From positions 2,852,001 through 2,916,000 of the forward strand of contig NW_027480423.1 of NCBI RefSeq assembly GCF_051401765.1: DNA of 64,000 bases, written 5' to 3'. Below the pieces are notes generated by a model. The model did not search any database and was not told the DNA's origin. It saw only the letters and a program-made list of their open reading frames with translations. Positions 1 to 12,683 of the stretch are shown one piece after another (the stretch's first letter is position 1; every line of letters begins with the position of its first letter). Source of the stretch: Calliopsis andreniformis. Lineage: Eukaryota > Arthropoda > Insecta > Hymenoptera > Andrenidae. Both the position numbers and the translations under genes were made by a program.

Positions 1-166
1 GGGCGTTGCTCCACCAGATCGAAAAGTTACGGCCCAAGAAGTCAACGCCAGAAGCATAAAATACGATATAAATACAACAGCTTTTCCATCGTATAAAACG
101 AATAATTCCAACCAGTGTGAAAGTTATGGTCATTTCTACGTTCCGGGCAATCTAGGCTTCACCCCA
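1..166 (+). repeat. Representative satellite monomer (phase used for numbering)
   Basis: This is the first full monomer in the window, used to define the phase. In the commonest form, nt 1-22 are GGGCGTTGCTCCACCAGATC plus GA, TTAGGG falls at 27-32, GTCAACGCC at 41-49, GAAGCATAAAATACAAT starts at 51, the T-tract is at 81-85, and GTCATTTCTACGTTCCGGG spans 129-147. The unit ends in AACCTAGGCTTCACTCTA. A hand count of the common form gives 68 G+C in 166. Nt 51-110 are only about 25% GC and the rest about 50%. This copy carries variants such as GAAAAGTTACGGCCC at 21-35 and a changed CCTAGG site near 150. Confidence 0.95.
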
Positions 167-640
167 GGTCGTTGTTCCACCAGATCGAATAGTTAGGGCC
201 TAAGAAGTGAACGCCAGCAGCATAAAATACAATAAAAATACAACAGTCTTTCCGTCCTATAACAGGAATAATTGAAACCCGTGTGAAAGTGATGGTCATT
301 TGTACGTTCCAGGCAACCTAGGCTTCACTCTAGGGCGTTGTTCCACCAGATCGAATTGTTAGGGCCTAAGAAGTCAACGCCAGAAGCATAAGATGCAATA
401 TAAATATAACAGTTTTTCCATCGTATAGAACGAATAATAGCAACCAGTGTGAAAGTTATGGTCACTTCTACGTTCCGGGCAACCTAGGCTTCACTATAGG
501 GCGTTGCTCCACCAGATCAAACAGTTAGGGCCTTAGAAGTCAACGACCGAAGCATAAAATACAAAATAAATAGAACAGTTTTTCCATTGTATAAAACGAA
601 TAATAGCAACCAGTGTGAAAGTTATGGTCATTTCTACGTT
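1..640 (+). repeat. Segment duplicated at 5,804-6,443 (35-monomer offset)
   Basis: The run of variants GAAAAGTTACGGCCCAAG, ATACGATATAAATACAAC, CGCCAGCAGCATAAAATAC and CTTTCCGTCC appears here and again 5,803 bp downstream in the same order. Homology stops near 640, where this copy reads TTCGGGCAACCTGGGCTTTA and the other reads on differently. The same series recurs near 18,904 and 24,047. The left limit is set by the window edge. Confidence 0.8.
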
Positions 641-2019
641 CGGGCAACCTGGGCTTTACTCTAGGGCGTTGCTCCACCAGATCAAACAGCTAGGGCCTTA
701 GAAGTCAACGCCCGAAGCATAAAATACAATATACATATAACAGTTTTTCCATCGTATAGAACGAATAATAGCAACCAGTGTGAAAGTTAACGTCACTTCT
801 ACTTTCCGGGCAACCTAGGCTTCACCCTAGGGCGTTGCTCCAACAGATTGAATTGTTAGGGCCTTGGAAGTCAACGCCCGATGCATAAAATACAAAATAA
901 ATGGAACAGTTTTTCCATCGTGTAAAACGAATAATTGCTACTGGTGTGAAAATTATGGTCATTTCTACGTTCCGGGCAACCTAGGCTTCACCATACGGCG
1001 TTACTCCACCAGATCGAATAGTTAGGGCCTAAGAAGTGAACGCCAGAAGCATAAAATACAATATAAATACAACAGTTTTTCCATCATACAAAACGAATAA
1101 TTGCAACCAGTATGAAAGCTAGGGTCATTTCTACTTTACGGGCAACCTAGGCTACACCCTAGGGCGTTGCTCTTACAGATTGAATAGTTAGGGCCTTAGA
1201 AGTTAATGCCCGAAGCATAAAATGCAATAAAAATACAACAGTTTTTCCATCGTATAAAAGGATTAATTGCAACCAGTTTGAAAGTGATGGTCATTTCTAC
1301 GTTCCGGGCAACCTAGGCTTCACTCTAGGGCGTTGCTCCACCAGATCGAATAGTTAGGGCCTTAGAAGTCAACGCCAGAAGCATAAAATACAATATAAGT
1401 ACAACAGTTTTTCCATCGTATATAATGAATAATTACAAACATTGCGAAAGTAATGGTCATTCCACGTTCCGGGCAACCTAGGCGTCACTCTAGTGCGTTG
1501 CTCCACCACATCTAATAGCTACGGCCTTAGACGTCAACGACAGAAGCATAAAATACAATAAAGATGCAACAGCTTTTCCATCGTATAAAACGAATAATTG
1601 CACGAGTGTGAAAGTTATTGTCATTTCTACTTTCCGCGCAACCTAGGCTTCGCCCTATGACGTTGCTCCAACAGATTGAATAGTTAGGACCTTAGAAGTC
1701 AATGCCCGAAGCATAAAATGCAATAAAAATACAACAGTTTTTCCATCATATAACAGGAATAATTGCAACCAGTTTGAAAGTGATGGTCATTTCTACGTTC
1801 CGGGCAACCTAGGCTTCACTCTAGGGCGGTGCTCCACCAGATCGAATAGTTAGGGCCTTAGAAGTCAATGCCCGAAGCATAAAATGCAATAAAAATACAA
1901 CAGTGTTTCCATCATATAACAGGAATAATTGCAACCAGTTTGAAAGTGATGTCCAATTCTACGTTCCGCGCAACCTAGGCTTTACTCCAGGGCGTTGCTC
2001 CACCAGATCGAAAAGTTAC

Positions 2020-3190
2020 GGCCTAAGAAATCAACGCCAGAAGCATAAAATACAATATAAATATAACAGTTTTTCCATCGTATAAAACGAATAATTTCAA
2101 CCAGTGTGAATGTTATGGTCATTTCTACATTCCGAGCAACCTAGGCTACACTCTAGAGCGTTGATCCACCACATCGAATGGCTACAGCCTCAGAAGTCAA
2201 CGCCTGAAGCATAAAATACAATAAAAATACTACAGTCTTTCCATCCTATAACAGGAATAATTGCAACCCGTGTGGAAGTGATGGTCATTTGTACGTTCCA
2301 GGCAACCTAGGCTTCACTCTAGGGCGTTGTTCCACCAGATCGAGTTGCTAGGGCCTAAGAAATCAACGCCAGAAGCATAAGATACAATATAAATATAACA
2401 GTTTTTCCACCGTATAGAACGAATAATAGCAACCAGTGTGAAAGTTAACGTCATTTCTACTTTCCGGGCAACCTAGGCTTCACCCTAGGGCGTTGCTCCA
2501 ACAGATTGAGTAGTTAGGGCCTTAGAAGTCAACGCCCGATGCATAAAATACAAAATAAATATAACAGTTTTTCCATCGTGTAAAACGAATAATTGCTACC
2601 GGTGTGAAAATTATGGTCATTTCTACTTTCCGGGCAACCTAGGCTTCACCCAGGGCGTTGCTTCAACAGATTGAATATTTAGGGCCTTAGAAGTCAACGC
2701 CCGAAGCATAAAATACAAAATAAACAGAACAGTTTTTCCATCGTATAAAACGAATAATTGCTACCGGCGTGAAAGTTATGGACATTTCTACGTTCCGGGC
2801 AACCTAGGCTTTACCATAGGGCGTTGTTCCACCAGATGGGATAGTTAGGGCTTAAGAACTCGACGCCAGAAGCATAAAATACAATATAAATAGAACAGTT
2901 TTTCAATCGTATAAAACGAGTAATTGCAATCAGTACGTAGGTTAACGTCATTTCTACGTTCCGGACAACCTAGGCTTCACCCTACGGCGTTGCTCCAACA
3001 GATTGAATAGTTAGGGCCTTAGAAGTCAACGCCGGAGGCATAAAATGCAATAAAAATAAATCAGTTTTTCCATCGTATAAAAGGATTAATTGCAACCAGT
3101 TTGAAAGTGATGGTCACTTCTACGTTCCGGGCAACCTAGGCTTTACTCTAGGGCGTTGCTCCACCAGATCGAATAGTTAGTGCCTTAGAA
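2020..3190 (+). repeat. Seven-monomer block, copy 1 of 3 (others near 7,162 and 29,386)
   Basis: Diagnostic variants in order are CACTCTAGAGCGTTGATCC (CTCTAGAG at 2151), CACCCAGGGCGTTGCTTC, GAATATTTAGGGCC, CAGATGGGATAGTTAG and CAGTACGTAGGTTAACG. They recur at a constant +5,142 bp up to 7,162-8,332. The CTCTAGAG variant is at 2151, 7293 and 29517. The right end falls where this copy reads CGCCCGAAGC and the other reads CGCCAGAAGC. Confidence 0.8.
3131..3159. repeat. Interrupted dyad at the monomer junction (clean example)
   Basis: The left arm GCAACCTAG (3131-3139) pairs with CTAG (3148-3151) and GTTGC (3155-3159). The loop is 8 nt, and 3 unpaired bases (GGC) interrupt the right arm. This could form a 9 bp bulged stem. 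The arms are the most conserved part of the monomer, so the dyad recurs about once per 166 bp across the window, with copies broken by variants such as GTTGTTCC or AACCTACCC. Cruciform formation or protein binding is inference. The sequence itself shows only the symmetry and its recurrence. Confidence 0.8.
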
Positions 3191-4476
3191 GTCAACGCCC
3201 GAAGCATAAAATACAAAATAAATAGAACAGTTTTTCCATCGTATAAAACGAATAATTGCTACCGGGTGAAAGTTATGGACATTTTTACGTTCCGGGCAAC
3301 CTAGGCTTTACCATAGGGCGTTGTTCCACCAGATGGAATAGTTAGGGCATAAGAAGTCAACGCCAGAAGCATAGAATACAATATAAATACAACAGTTTTT
3401 CAATCGTATAAAACGAGTAATTGCAACCAGTACGAAAGTTAACGTCATTTTTACGTTCCGGACAACCTAGGTTTGACTTTAGGGCGTTGCTCCACCAGAT
3501 CGAATAGTTAGGGCCTTAGAAGTCAACGCCAGAAGCATAACATACAATATAAATACAACAGTTTTTCCAACGTATAAAACGAATAATTGCAACCAGTATG
3601 ATAGTTATGGTCATTTCTACGTTCCGGGCAACCTAGGCTTCACTCTATGGCGTTCTTCCACTACATCGAATAGCAACGGCCTCAGAAGTCAACGCCTGAA
3701 GCATAAAATACAATAAAAATACAACAGTCTTTCTGTCCTATAACAGGAATAATTGCAACCCTTGTGAAGGTGATGGTCATTTGTACGTTCCAGGCAACCT
3801 AGGCTTCACTCTAGGGCGTTGTTCCACCAGATCGAATTGTTAGGGCCTAAGAAGTCAACGCCAGAAGCATAAGATACAATATATATATAACAGTTTTTCC
3901 ATCGTATAGAACGAATAATAGCAACCAGTGTGAAAGTTATGGTCACTTCTACGTTCCGGGCAACCTAGGCTTCACTCTAGGGCGTTGCTCCACCAGATCA
4001 AACAGTTAGTTCCTTAGAAGTCAACGCCCGAAGCATAAAATACAAAATAAATAGAACAGTTTTTCCATCGTATAAAACGAATAATAGCAACCAGTGTGAA
4101 AGTTATGGTCATTTCTACGTTCCGGCAACCTAGGCTTCACCCCAGGGCGTTGTTCCACCAGATCGAATAGTTAGGGCCTAAGAAGTGAACGCCAGAAGCA
4201 TAAAATACAATATAAATACAATAGTTTTTCTATCATATAAAACGAGTAATTGCAACCAGTATGAAAGTTGTGGTCATTTCTACTTTCCGGGCAAACTAGG
4301 CTACACCCTAGGGCGTTCCTCCAACAGATTGAATAGTTAGGGCCTGAGAAGTCAATGGCCGAAGCATAAAATGCAATAAAAATACAACAGTTCTTCCATC
4401 ATATAAAACGAATAATTGCAACCAGTATGAAAGTTATGGTCATTTCTACGTTCCAGGCAACCTAGGCTTCACTCTA

Positions 4477-4808
4477 TGGCGTTCTTCCACCACATCGAAT
4501 AGCTACGGCCTCAGAAGTCATCGCCTGAAGCATAAAATACAATAAGAATACAATAGTCTTTCCATCCTATAACAGGAATAATTGCAACCCGTGTGGAAGT
4601 GATGGTCATTTGTACGTTCCAGGCAACCTAGGCTTCACTCTAGGGCGTTGTTCCACCAGATCGAATTGTTAGGGCCTAAGAAGTCATCGCCAGAAGCATA
4701 AGATACAATATAAATATAACAGTTTTTCCATCGTATAGAACGAATAATAGCATTCACTGTGAAAGTTATGGTCATTTCTACGTTCCGGGCAACCTAGGCT
4801 TCACTCTA
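4477..4808 (+). repeat. Linked two-monomer module X-Y (representative copy)
   Basis: Monomer X (4477-4642) is marked by TGGCGTTCTTCCACCACATC, CTACGGCCTCAG, CAGTCTTTCCATCCTATAAC and GTCATTTGTACGTTCCAGG. It is followed directly by monomer Y (4643-4808), marked by GAATTGTTAGGGCCTAAG, CATAAGATACAATATAAAT and CGTATAGAACGAATAATAGC. X is followed by Y at most of roughly thirty places, for example near 3650, 9450, 12765, 14755, 16745, 21885, 22715, 26695, 28690, 38645, 41295 and 56235. The pair is the nearest thing to a basic higher-order unit in the left 44 kb. It is not seen between about 43.8 and 55.4 kb. Confidence 0.8.
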
Positions 4809-5444
4809 GGGCGTTGCTCCACCAGATCAAACAGTTAGTTCCCTGGAAGTCAACGCCCGAAGCATAAAATACAAAATAAATAGAACAGTTTTTCCATCGT
4901 ATAAAACGAATAATAGCAACCAGTGTGAAAGTTATGGTCATTTCTACGTTCCGGCAACCTAGGCTTCCCCCCAGGGCGTTGTTCCACCAGATCGAATAGT
5001 TAGGGCCTAAGAAGTGAACGCCAGAAGCATAAAATACAATATAAATACAACAGTTTTTCTATCATATAGAACGAGTAATTGAAACCAGTATGAAAGTTGT
5101 GGTCATTTCTACTTTCCGGGCAACCTAGGCTACACCCTAGGGCGTTCCTCCAACAGATTGAATAGTTAGGGCCTTAGAAGTCAATGGCCGAAGCATAAAA
5201 TGCAATAAAAATACAACAGTTTTTCCATCGTATAAAAGGATTAATTGCAACCAGCTTGAAAGTGATGGTCATTTCTACGTTCCGGGCAACCTAGGCTTCA
5301 CTCTATGGCGTTGCTCCACCAGATCGAATATTTAGGGCCTTAGAAGTCAACGCCAGAATCATAAAATGCAATGAAGATGCAACAGCTTTTCTATCGTATT
5401 AAACGAATAATTTCAACCAGTGTGAATGTTATGGTCATTTCTAC

Positions 5445-5640
5445 ATTCCGAGCAACCTAGGCTTCTCTCTAGGGCGTTGATCCAACAGATTGAATCGTTA
5501 GGGCCTTAGCAGTCAACGCCCGAAGCATAAAATACAATATATATACAACAGTTTTTCCATCATATAACAGGAATAATTGCAACCAGTTTGAAAGTGATGG
5601 TCATTTCTACGTTCCGGGCAACCTAGGCTTCACTCTAGGG
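5445..5640 (+). repeat. Monomer variant repeated 7 units downstream (6,607-6,802)
   Basis: The rare string ATTCCGAGC, then CTTCTCTCTAGGGCG, GATCCAACAGATTGAATC and ATACAATATATATAC, occurs at 5,445 and again exactly 1,162 bp (7 x 166) later. The two copies part near the following GGGCGGTG/GGGCGTTG difference. Confidence 0.75.
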
Positions 5641-7161
5641 CGGTGCTCCACCAGATCGAATAGCTAGGGCCTTAGAAGTCAACGCCCGAAGCATAAAATG
5701 CAATAAAAATACAACAGTGTTTCCATCATATAACAGGAATAATTGCAACCAGTTTGAAAGTGATGTCCAATTCTATGTGCCGCGCAACCTAGGCTTTACT
5801 CCAGGGCGTTGCTCCACCAGATCGAAAAGTTACGGCCCAAGAAGTCAACGCCAGAAGCATAAAATACGATATAAATACAACAGCTTTTCCATCGTATAAA
5901 ACGAATAATTGCAACCAGTGTGAAAGTTATGGTCATTTCTACGTTCCGGGCAACCTAGGCTTCACCCCAGGTCGTTCTTCCACCAGATCGAATAGTTAGG
6001 TCCTAAGAAGTGAACGCCAGCAGCATAAAATACAATAAAAATACAACAGTCTTTCCGTCCTATAACAGGAATAATTGCAACCCGTGTGAAAGTGATGGTC
6101 ATTTGGACGTACCAGGCAACCTAGGCTTCACTCTAGGGCGTTGTTCCACCAGATCGAATTGTTAGGGCCTAAGAAGTCATCGCCAGAAGCATAAGATACA
6201 ATATAAATATAACAGTTTTTCCATCGTATAGAACGAATAATAGCAACCAGTGTGAAAGTTATGGTCACTTCTACGTTCCGGGCAACCTAGGCTTCACTCT
6301 AGGGCGTTGCTCCACCAGATCAAACAGTTAGGGCCTTAGAAGTCAACGCACGAAGCATAAAATACAAAATAAATAGAACAGTTTTTCCATTGTATAAAAC
6401 GAATAATAGCAACCAGTGTGAAAGTTATGGTCATTTCTACGTTCCGGGCAACCTAGGTTTCACGCTAGGGCATTGCTCCAACAGATTGAATAGTTAGGGC
6501 CTTAGAAGTCAACGCCGGAAGCATAAAATGCAATAAAAATACAACAGCTTTTCCATCGTACAAAAGGATTAATTGCAACCAGTTTGAAAGTGATGGTCAT
6601 TTCTACATTCCGAGCAACCTAGGCTTCTCTCTAGGGCGTTGATCCAACAGATTGAATCGTTAGGGCCTTAGCAGTCAACGCCCGAAGCATAAAATACAAT
6701 ATATATACAACAGTTTTTCCATCATATAACAGGAATAATTGCAACCAGTTTGAAAGTGATGGTCATTTCTACGTTCCGGGCAACCTAGGCTTCACTCTAG
6801 GGCGTTGCTCCACCAGAGCAAACAGTTAGGGCCTTACAAGTCAACGCCGGAAGCATAAAATGCAATAAAAATACATCAGTTTTTCCATCGTATAAAAGGA
6901 TTAATTGGAACCAGTTTGAAAGTGATGGTCACTTCTACGTTCCGGGCAACCTAGGCTTTACTCTAGGGCGTTGCTCCACCAGATCGAATAGTTAGTGCCT
7001 TAGAAGTCAACGCCAGAAGCATAAAATACAATATAAACACAACAGTTTTTCCATCGTATAAAACGAATAATTGCTACCAGTAAGGAAGTGATGGTCATTT
7101 CTACGTTCCGTGCAACCTAGGCCTCACTCTAGGGCGTCGTTCCACCAGATTGAACAGTTAG

Positions 7162-8332
7162 GGCCTAAGAAATCAACGCCAGAAGCATAAAATACAATAT
7201 AAATATAACAGTTTTTCCATCGTATAAAACGAATAATTTCAACCAGTGTGAATGTTATGGTCATTTCTACATTCCGAGCAACCTAGGCTACACTCTAGAG
7301 CGTTGATCCACCACATCGAATGGCTACGGCCTCAGAAGTCAACGCCTGAAGCTTAAAATACAATAAAAATACAACAGTCTTTCCATCCTATAACAGGAAT
7401 AATTGCAACCCGTGTGGAAGTAATGGTCATTTGTACGTTCCAGGCAACCTAGGCTTCACTCTAGGGCGTTGTTCCACCAGATCGAGTTGCTAGGGCCTAA
7501 GAAATCAACGCCAGAAGCATAAGATACAATATAAATATAACAGTTTTTCCACCGTATAGAACGAATAATAGCAACCAGTGTGAAAGTTAACGTCATTTCT
7601 ACTTTCCAGGCAACCTAGGCTTCACCCTAGGGAGTCGCTCCAACAGATTGAGTAGTTAGGGCCTTAGAAGTCAACGCCCGATGCATAAAATACAAAATAA
7701 ATAGAACAGTTTTTCCATCGTGTAAAACGAATAATTGCTACCGGTGTGAAAATTATAGTCATTTCTACTTTCCGGGCAACCTGGGCTTCACCCAGGGCGT
7801 TGCTTCAACAGATTGAATATTTAGGGCCTTAGAAGTCAACGCCGGAAGCATAAAATACAAAATAAACAGAACAGTTTTTCCATCGTATAAAACGAATAAT
7901 TGCTACCGGAGTGAAAGTTATGGACATTTCTACGTTCCGGGCAACCTAGGCTTTACCATAGGGCGTTGTTCCACCAGATGGGATAGTTAGGGCATAAGAA
8001 GTCAACGCCAGAAGCATAAAATACAACATAAATACAACAGTTTTTCAATCGTATAAAACGAGTAATTGCAATCAGTACGTAAGTTAACGTCATTTCTACG
8101 TTCCGGACAACCTAGGCTTCACCCTAGGGCGTTGCTCCAACAGATTGAATAGTTAGGGCCTTAGAAGTCAACGCCGGAAGCATAAAATGCAATAAAAATA
8201 AATCAGTTTTTCCATCGTATAAAAGGATTAATTGCAACCAGTTTGAAAGTGATGGTCGCTTCTACGTTCCGGGCAACCTAGGCTTTACTCTAGGGCGTTG
8301 CTCCACCAGATCGAATAGTTAGTGCCTTACAA
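7162..8332 (+). repeat. Seven-monomer block, copy 2
   Basis: This is the +5,142 bp copy of 2,020-3,190, with scattered substitutions such as GCATAAGAAG here against GCTTAAGAAC in copy 1. The flank beginning near 6,936 also matches the 29 kb region (offset 22,224), so the 29 kb copy is closer in extent to this one than to copy 1. Confidence 0.8.
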
Positions 8333-8699
8333 GTCAACGCCAGAAGCATAAAATACAATATAAATACAACAGTTTTTCCAACGTATAAAACGAATAATTT
8401 CAACCAGTGTGAATGTTATGGTCATTTCTACATTCCGAGCAACCTAGGCTTCACTCTAGGGCGTTGATCCAACAGATTGAATAGTTAGGGCCTTAGCAGT
8501 CAACGCCCGAAGCATAAAATACAATATAAATACAACAGTTTTTCCATCATATAACAGTAATAATTGCAACCAGTTTGAAAGGGATGGTCATTTCTACGTT
8601 CCGGGTAACCTATGCTTCACTCTAGGGCGTTGCTCCACCAGATCGAATAGTGAGTGCCTCAGAAGTCAACGCCAGAAGCATAAAATACAATATAAATAC

Positions 8700-10197
8700 A
8701 ACAGTTTTTCCATCGTCTAAAACGAATAATAGCAACCAGTGTGAAAGTTATGGTCATCTCTACGTTCCGTCAACCTAGGCTTCACCCCAGGGCGTTGTTC
8801 CACCAGATCGAAAAGTTGGGGCCTAAGAAGTGAACGCCAGAAGCATAAAATACAATATAAATACAACAGTTTTTCTATCATATAGAACGAGTAATTGAAA
8901 CCAGTATGAAAGTTGTGGTCATTTCTACTTTCCGGGCAACCTAGGCTACACCCTAGGGCGTTCCTCCTACAGATTGAATAGTTAGGGCCTTAGAAGTCAA
9001 TGGCCGAAGCATAAAATGCAATAAAAATACAACAGTTTTTCCATCGTATAAAAGGATTAATTGCAACCAGCTTGAAAGTGATGGTCATTTCTACGTTCCG
9101 GGCAACCTAGGCTTCACTCTTGGGCGTTGCTCCACCAGATCGAATAGTTAGGGCCTTAGAAGTCAACGCCAGAATCATAAAATACAATGAAGATGCAACA
9201 GCTTTTCTATCGTATTAAACGAATAATTTCAACCAGTGTGAATGTTATGGTCATTTCTACGTTCCGGGCAACCTTGGCTTCACTCTAGGGCGTTGCTCCA
9301 CCAGATCGAATCGTTAGTGCCTTAGAAGTCAACGCCAGAAGCATAACATACAATATAAATACAACAGTTTTTCCAACGTATAAAACGAATAATTGCAACC
9401 AGTATGATAGTTATGGTCATTTCTACGTTCCGGGCAACCTAGGCTTCACTCTATGGCGTTCTTCCACTACATCGAATAGCAACGGCCTCAGAAGTCAACG
9501 CCTGAAGCATAAAATACAATAAAAGTACAACAGTCTTTCCGTCCTATAACAGGAATAATTGCAACCCTTGTGAAAGTGATGGTCATTTGTACGTTCCAGG
9601 CAACCTAGGCTTCGCTCTAGGGCGTTGTTCCACCAGATCGAATTGTTAGGGCCTAAGAAGTCAACGCCAGAAGCATAAGATACAATATAAATATAACAGT
9701 TTTTCCATCGTATAGAACGAATAATAGCAACCAGTGTGAAAGTTATGGGCACTTCTACGTTCCGGGCAACCTAGGCTTCACTCTAGGGCGTTGCTCCACC
9801 AGATCAAACAGTTAGGGCCTTGAAGTCAACGCCCGAAGCATAAAATGCAAAATAAATAGAACAGTTTTTCCATTGTATAAAACGAATAATAGCAACCAGT
9901 GTGAAAGTTATCGTCATTTCTACGTTCCGGGCAACCTAGGCTTCACGCTAGGGCGTTGCTCCAACAGATTGAATAGTTAGGGCCTTAGAAGTCAACGCCA
10001 GAAGCATAAGATACAATATAAATATAACAGTTTTTCCATCATATAACCGGAATAATTGCAACGAGTTTGAAAGTGAAGGTCATTTCTACGTTCCGGGCAA
10101 CAATGGCTTCACTCTAGGGCGTTGCTCCACCAGATCGAATAGTTAGTGCCTTAGAAGTCAACGCCAGAAGCATAACATACAATATAAATACAACAGT
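8700..10197 (+). repeat. Nine-monomer block, copy 1 of 3
   Basis: The block begins in a monomer with the rare CATCGTCTAAAACG (GTCTAAAACG at 8715) and runs through ATCTCTACGTTCCGTCAACC, GAAAAGTTGGGGCC, CACTCTTGGGCG and CTTCGCTCTAGGGCG. It recurs at +4,476 (13,176-14,673) and +6,465 (15,165-16,662). A short minus-strand open frame in it is identical in the three copies, a consequence of sequence identity and not evidence of coding. A related fourth version is at 27.95-28.98 kb. Confidence 0.85.
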
Positions 10198-12683
10198 TTT
10201 TCCAACGTATAAAACGAATAATTGCAACCAGTGTGAAAGTTATGGTCACTTCTACGTTCCGGCAACCTAGGCTTCACCCCAGGGCGTTGTTCCACCAGAT
10301 CGAATAGTTAGGGCCTAAGAAGTGAACGCCAGAAGCATAAAATACAATATAAATACAATAGTTTTTCTATCATATAAAACGAGTAATTGCAACCAGTATG
10401 AAAGTTGTGGTCATTTCTACCTTCCGGGCAAACTAGGCTACACCCTAGGGCGTTCCTCCAAAAGATTGAATAGTTAGGGCCTTAGAAGTCAATGGCCGAA
10501 GCATAAAATGCAATAAAAATACAACAGTTCTTCCATCATATAAAACGAATAATTGCAATCAGTATGAAAGTTATGGTCATTTCTACGTTCCGGGCAACCT
10601 AGGCTTTACTCTAGGGCGTTGCTCCACCAGATCGAATAGTTAGTGCCTTAGAAGTCAAGGCCAGAAGCATAAAATACAATATAAACACAACAGTTTTTCC
10701 ATGGTATAAAACGAATAATTGCTACAAGTATGGAAGTGATGGTCATTTCTACGTTCCGGGCAACCTAGGCCTCACTCTAGGGCGTTGTTCCACCAGATTG
10801 AATAGTTAGGGCCTAAGAAATCAACGCCAGAAACATAAAATACAATATAAATGTAACAGTTTTTCCATCGTATAAAACGAATAATTTCAACGAGTGTGAA
10901 TGTTATGGTCATTTCTACATTCCGAGCAACCTAGGCTTCACTCTAGGGCGTTGATCCAACAGATTGAATAGTTAAGGCCTTAGCAGTCAACGCCCGAAGC
11001 ATAAAATACAATATAAATACAACAGTTTTTCCATCATATAACAGTAATAATTGCAACCAGTTTGAAAGGGATGGTCATTTCTACGTTCCGGGTAACCTAT
11101 GCTTCACTCTAGGGCGTTGCTCCACCAGATCGAATAGTTAGTGCCTCAGAAGTCAACGCCAGAAGCATAAAATACAATATAAATACAACAGTTTTTCCAT
11201 TGTATAAAACGAATAATAGCAACCAGTGTGAAAGTTATGGTCATTTCTATGTTCGGGCAACCTGGGCTTCACTCTAGGGCGTTGCTCCACCAGATCAAAC
11301 AGCTAGGGCCTTAGAAGTCAACGCCCGAAGCATAAAATACAATAAAAATTAACAGTTTTTCCATCGTATAGAACGAATAATAGCAACCAGTGTGAAAGTT
11401 ATGGTCACTTCTACGTTCCGGGCAACCTAGGCTTCACTCTAGGGCGTTGCTCCACCAGATAAAACAGTTAGGGCCTTGGAAGTCAACGCCCGAAGCATAA
11501 AATACAAAATAAATAGAACAGTTTTTGCATTGTATAAAACGAATAATAGCAACCAGTGTGAAAGTTAACGTCATTTCTACTTTCCGGGCAACCTAGGCTT
11601 CACCCTAGGGCGTTGCTCCAACAGGTTGAGTAGTTAGAGCCTTAGAGGTCAACGCCCGATGCATAAAATACAAAATAAAAAGAACAGATTTTCCATCGTG
11701 TAAAACGAATAATTGCTACCGGTGTGAAAATTATGGTCACTTCTACGTTCCGGTCAACCTAGGCTTCACCATAGGGCGTTACTCCACCAGATCGAATAGT
11801 TAGGGCCTAAGAAGTGAACGCCAGAAGCATAAAATACAACATAAATACAACAGTTTTTCCATCATACAAAACGAATAATTGCAACCAGTATGAAAGTTAT
11901 GGTCATTTCTACGTTCCGGGCAACCTGGGCTTCACTCTATGGCGTTCTTCCACCACATCGAATAGCTACGGCCTCAGAAGTCAACGCCTGAAGCATAAAA
12001 TACAATAAGAATACAATAGTCTTTCCATCCTATAACACGAATAATTGCAACCCGTGTGGAAGTGATGATCATTTGTACGTTCCAGGCAACCTAGGCTTCA
12101 CTGTAGGGCGTTGTTCCACCAGATCGAATTGTTAGGGCCTAAGAAGTCAACGCCAGAAGCATAAGATACAATATAAATATAACAGTTTTTCCATCGTATA
12201 GAACGAATAATAGCATTCAGTGTGAAAGTTATGGTCATTTCTACGTTCCGGGCAACCTAGGCTTCACTCTAGGGCGTTGCTCCACCAGATGAAACAGTTA
12301 GTTCCTTAGAAGTCAACGCCCGAAGCATAAAATACAAAATAAATAGAACAGTTTTTCCATCGTATAAAACGAATAATAGCAACCAGTGTGAAAGTTATGG
12401 TCATTTCTACGTTCCGGCAACCTAGGCTTGACCCCAGGGCGTTGTTCCACCAGATCGAATAGTTAGGGCCTAAGAAGTGAACGCCAGAAGCATAAAATAC
12501 AATATAAATACAACAGTTTTTCTATCATATAAAACGAGTAATTGCAACCAGTATGAAAGTTGTGGTCATTTCTACTTTCCTGGCAAACTAGGCTACACCC
12601 TAGGGCGTTCCTCCAACAGATTGAATAGTTAGGGCCTTAGAAGTCAATTTCCGAAGCATAAAATGCAATAAAAATACAACAGT

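Larger units (their letters stand above)
3970..6605 (+). repeat. Sixteen-monomer segment duplicated at 17,070-19,705
   Basis: A constant +13,100 bp offset holds from AACAGTTAGTTCC (4001 and 17101) through CGCCAGAATC (5351 and 18451) to the TACAAAAGGATTAATTGC monomer near 6,560 and 19,660. Rare shared variants include CAGAAGTCATCGCCTG and AATACAATAGTTTTTCTATC. The match breaks near 6,606, where this copy switches to ACATTCCGAGC. Confidence 0.82.

Noticed and set aside
5717..5899. Repeated 60-66 codon plus-strand frames (1,903, 5,717, 18,817, 23,960, 34,743, 38,515, 39,884, 56,107, 57,476, 59,467)
   Set aside because: They are chance frames across one monomer plus part of the next. With a 166 bp unit the reading frame shifts each repeat, so no repetitive protein is possible. 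No recognisable domain, signal peptide or promoter.
9495..9752. Identical 85-codon minus-strand open frame at 9,495, 13,971 and 15,960, with relatives at 19,775, 29,563, 54,951 and 61,918
   Set aside because: Each lies at the same satellite phase and is conserved only because the DNA is copied. It starts and stops inside monomers, has no separate codon signal, and related copies elsewhere are interrupted by stops.
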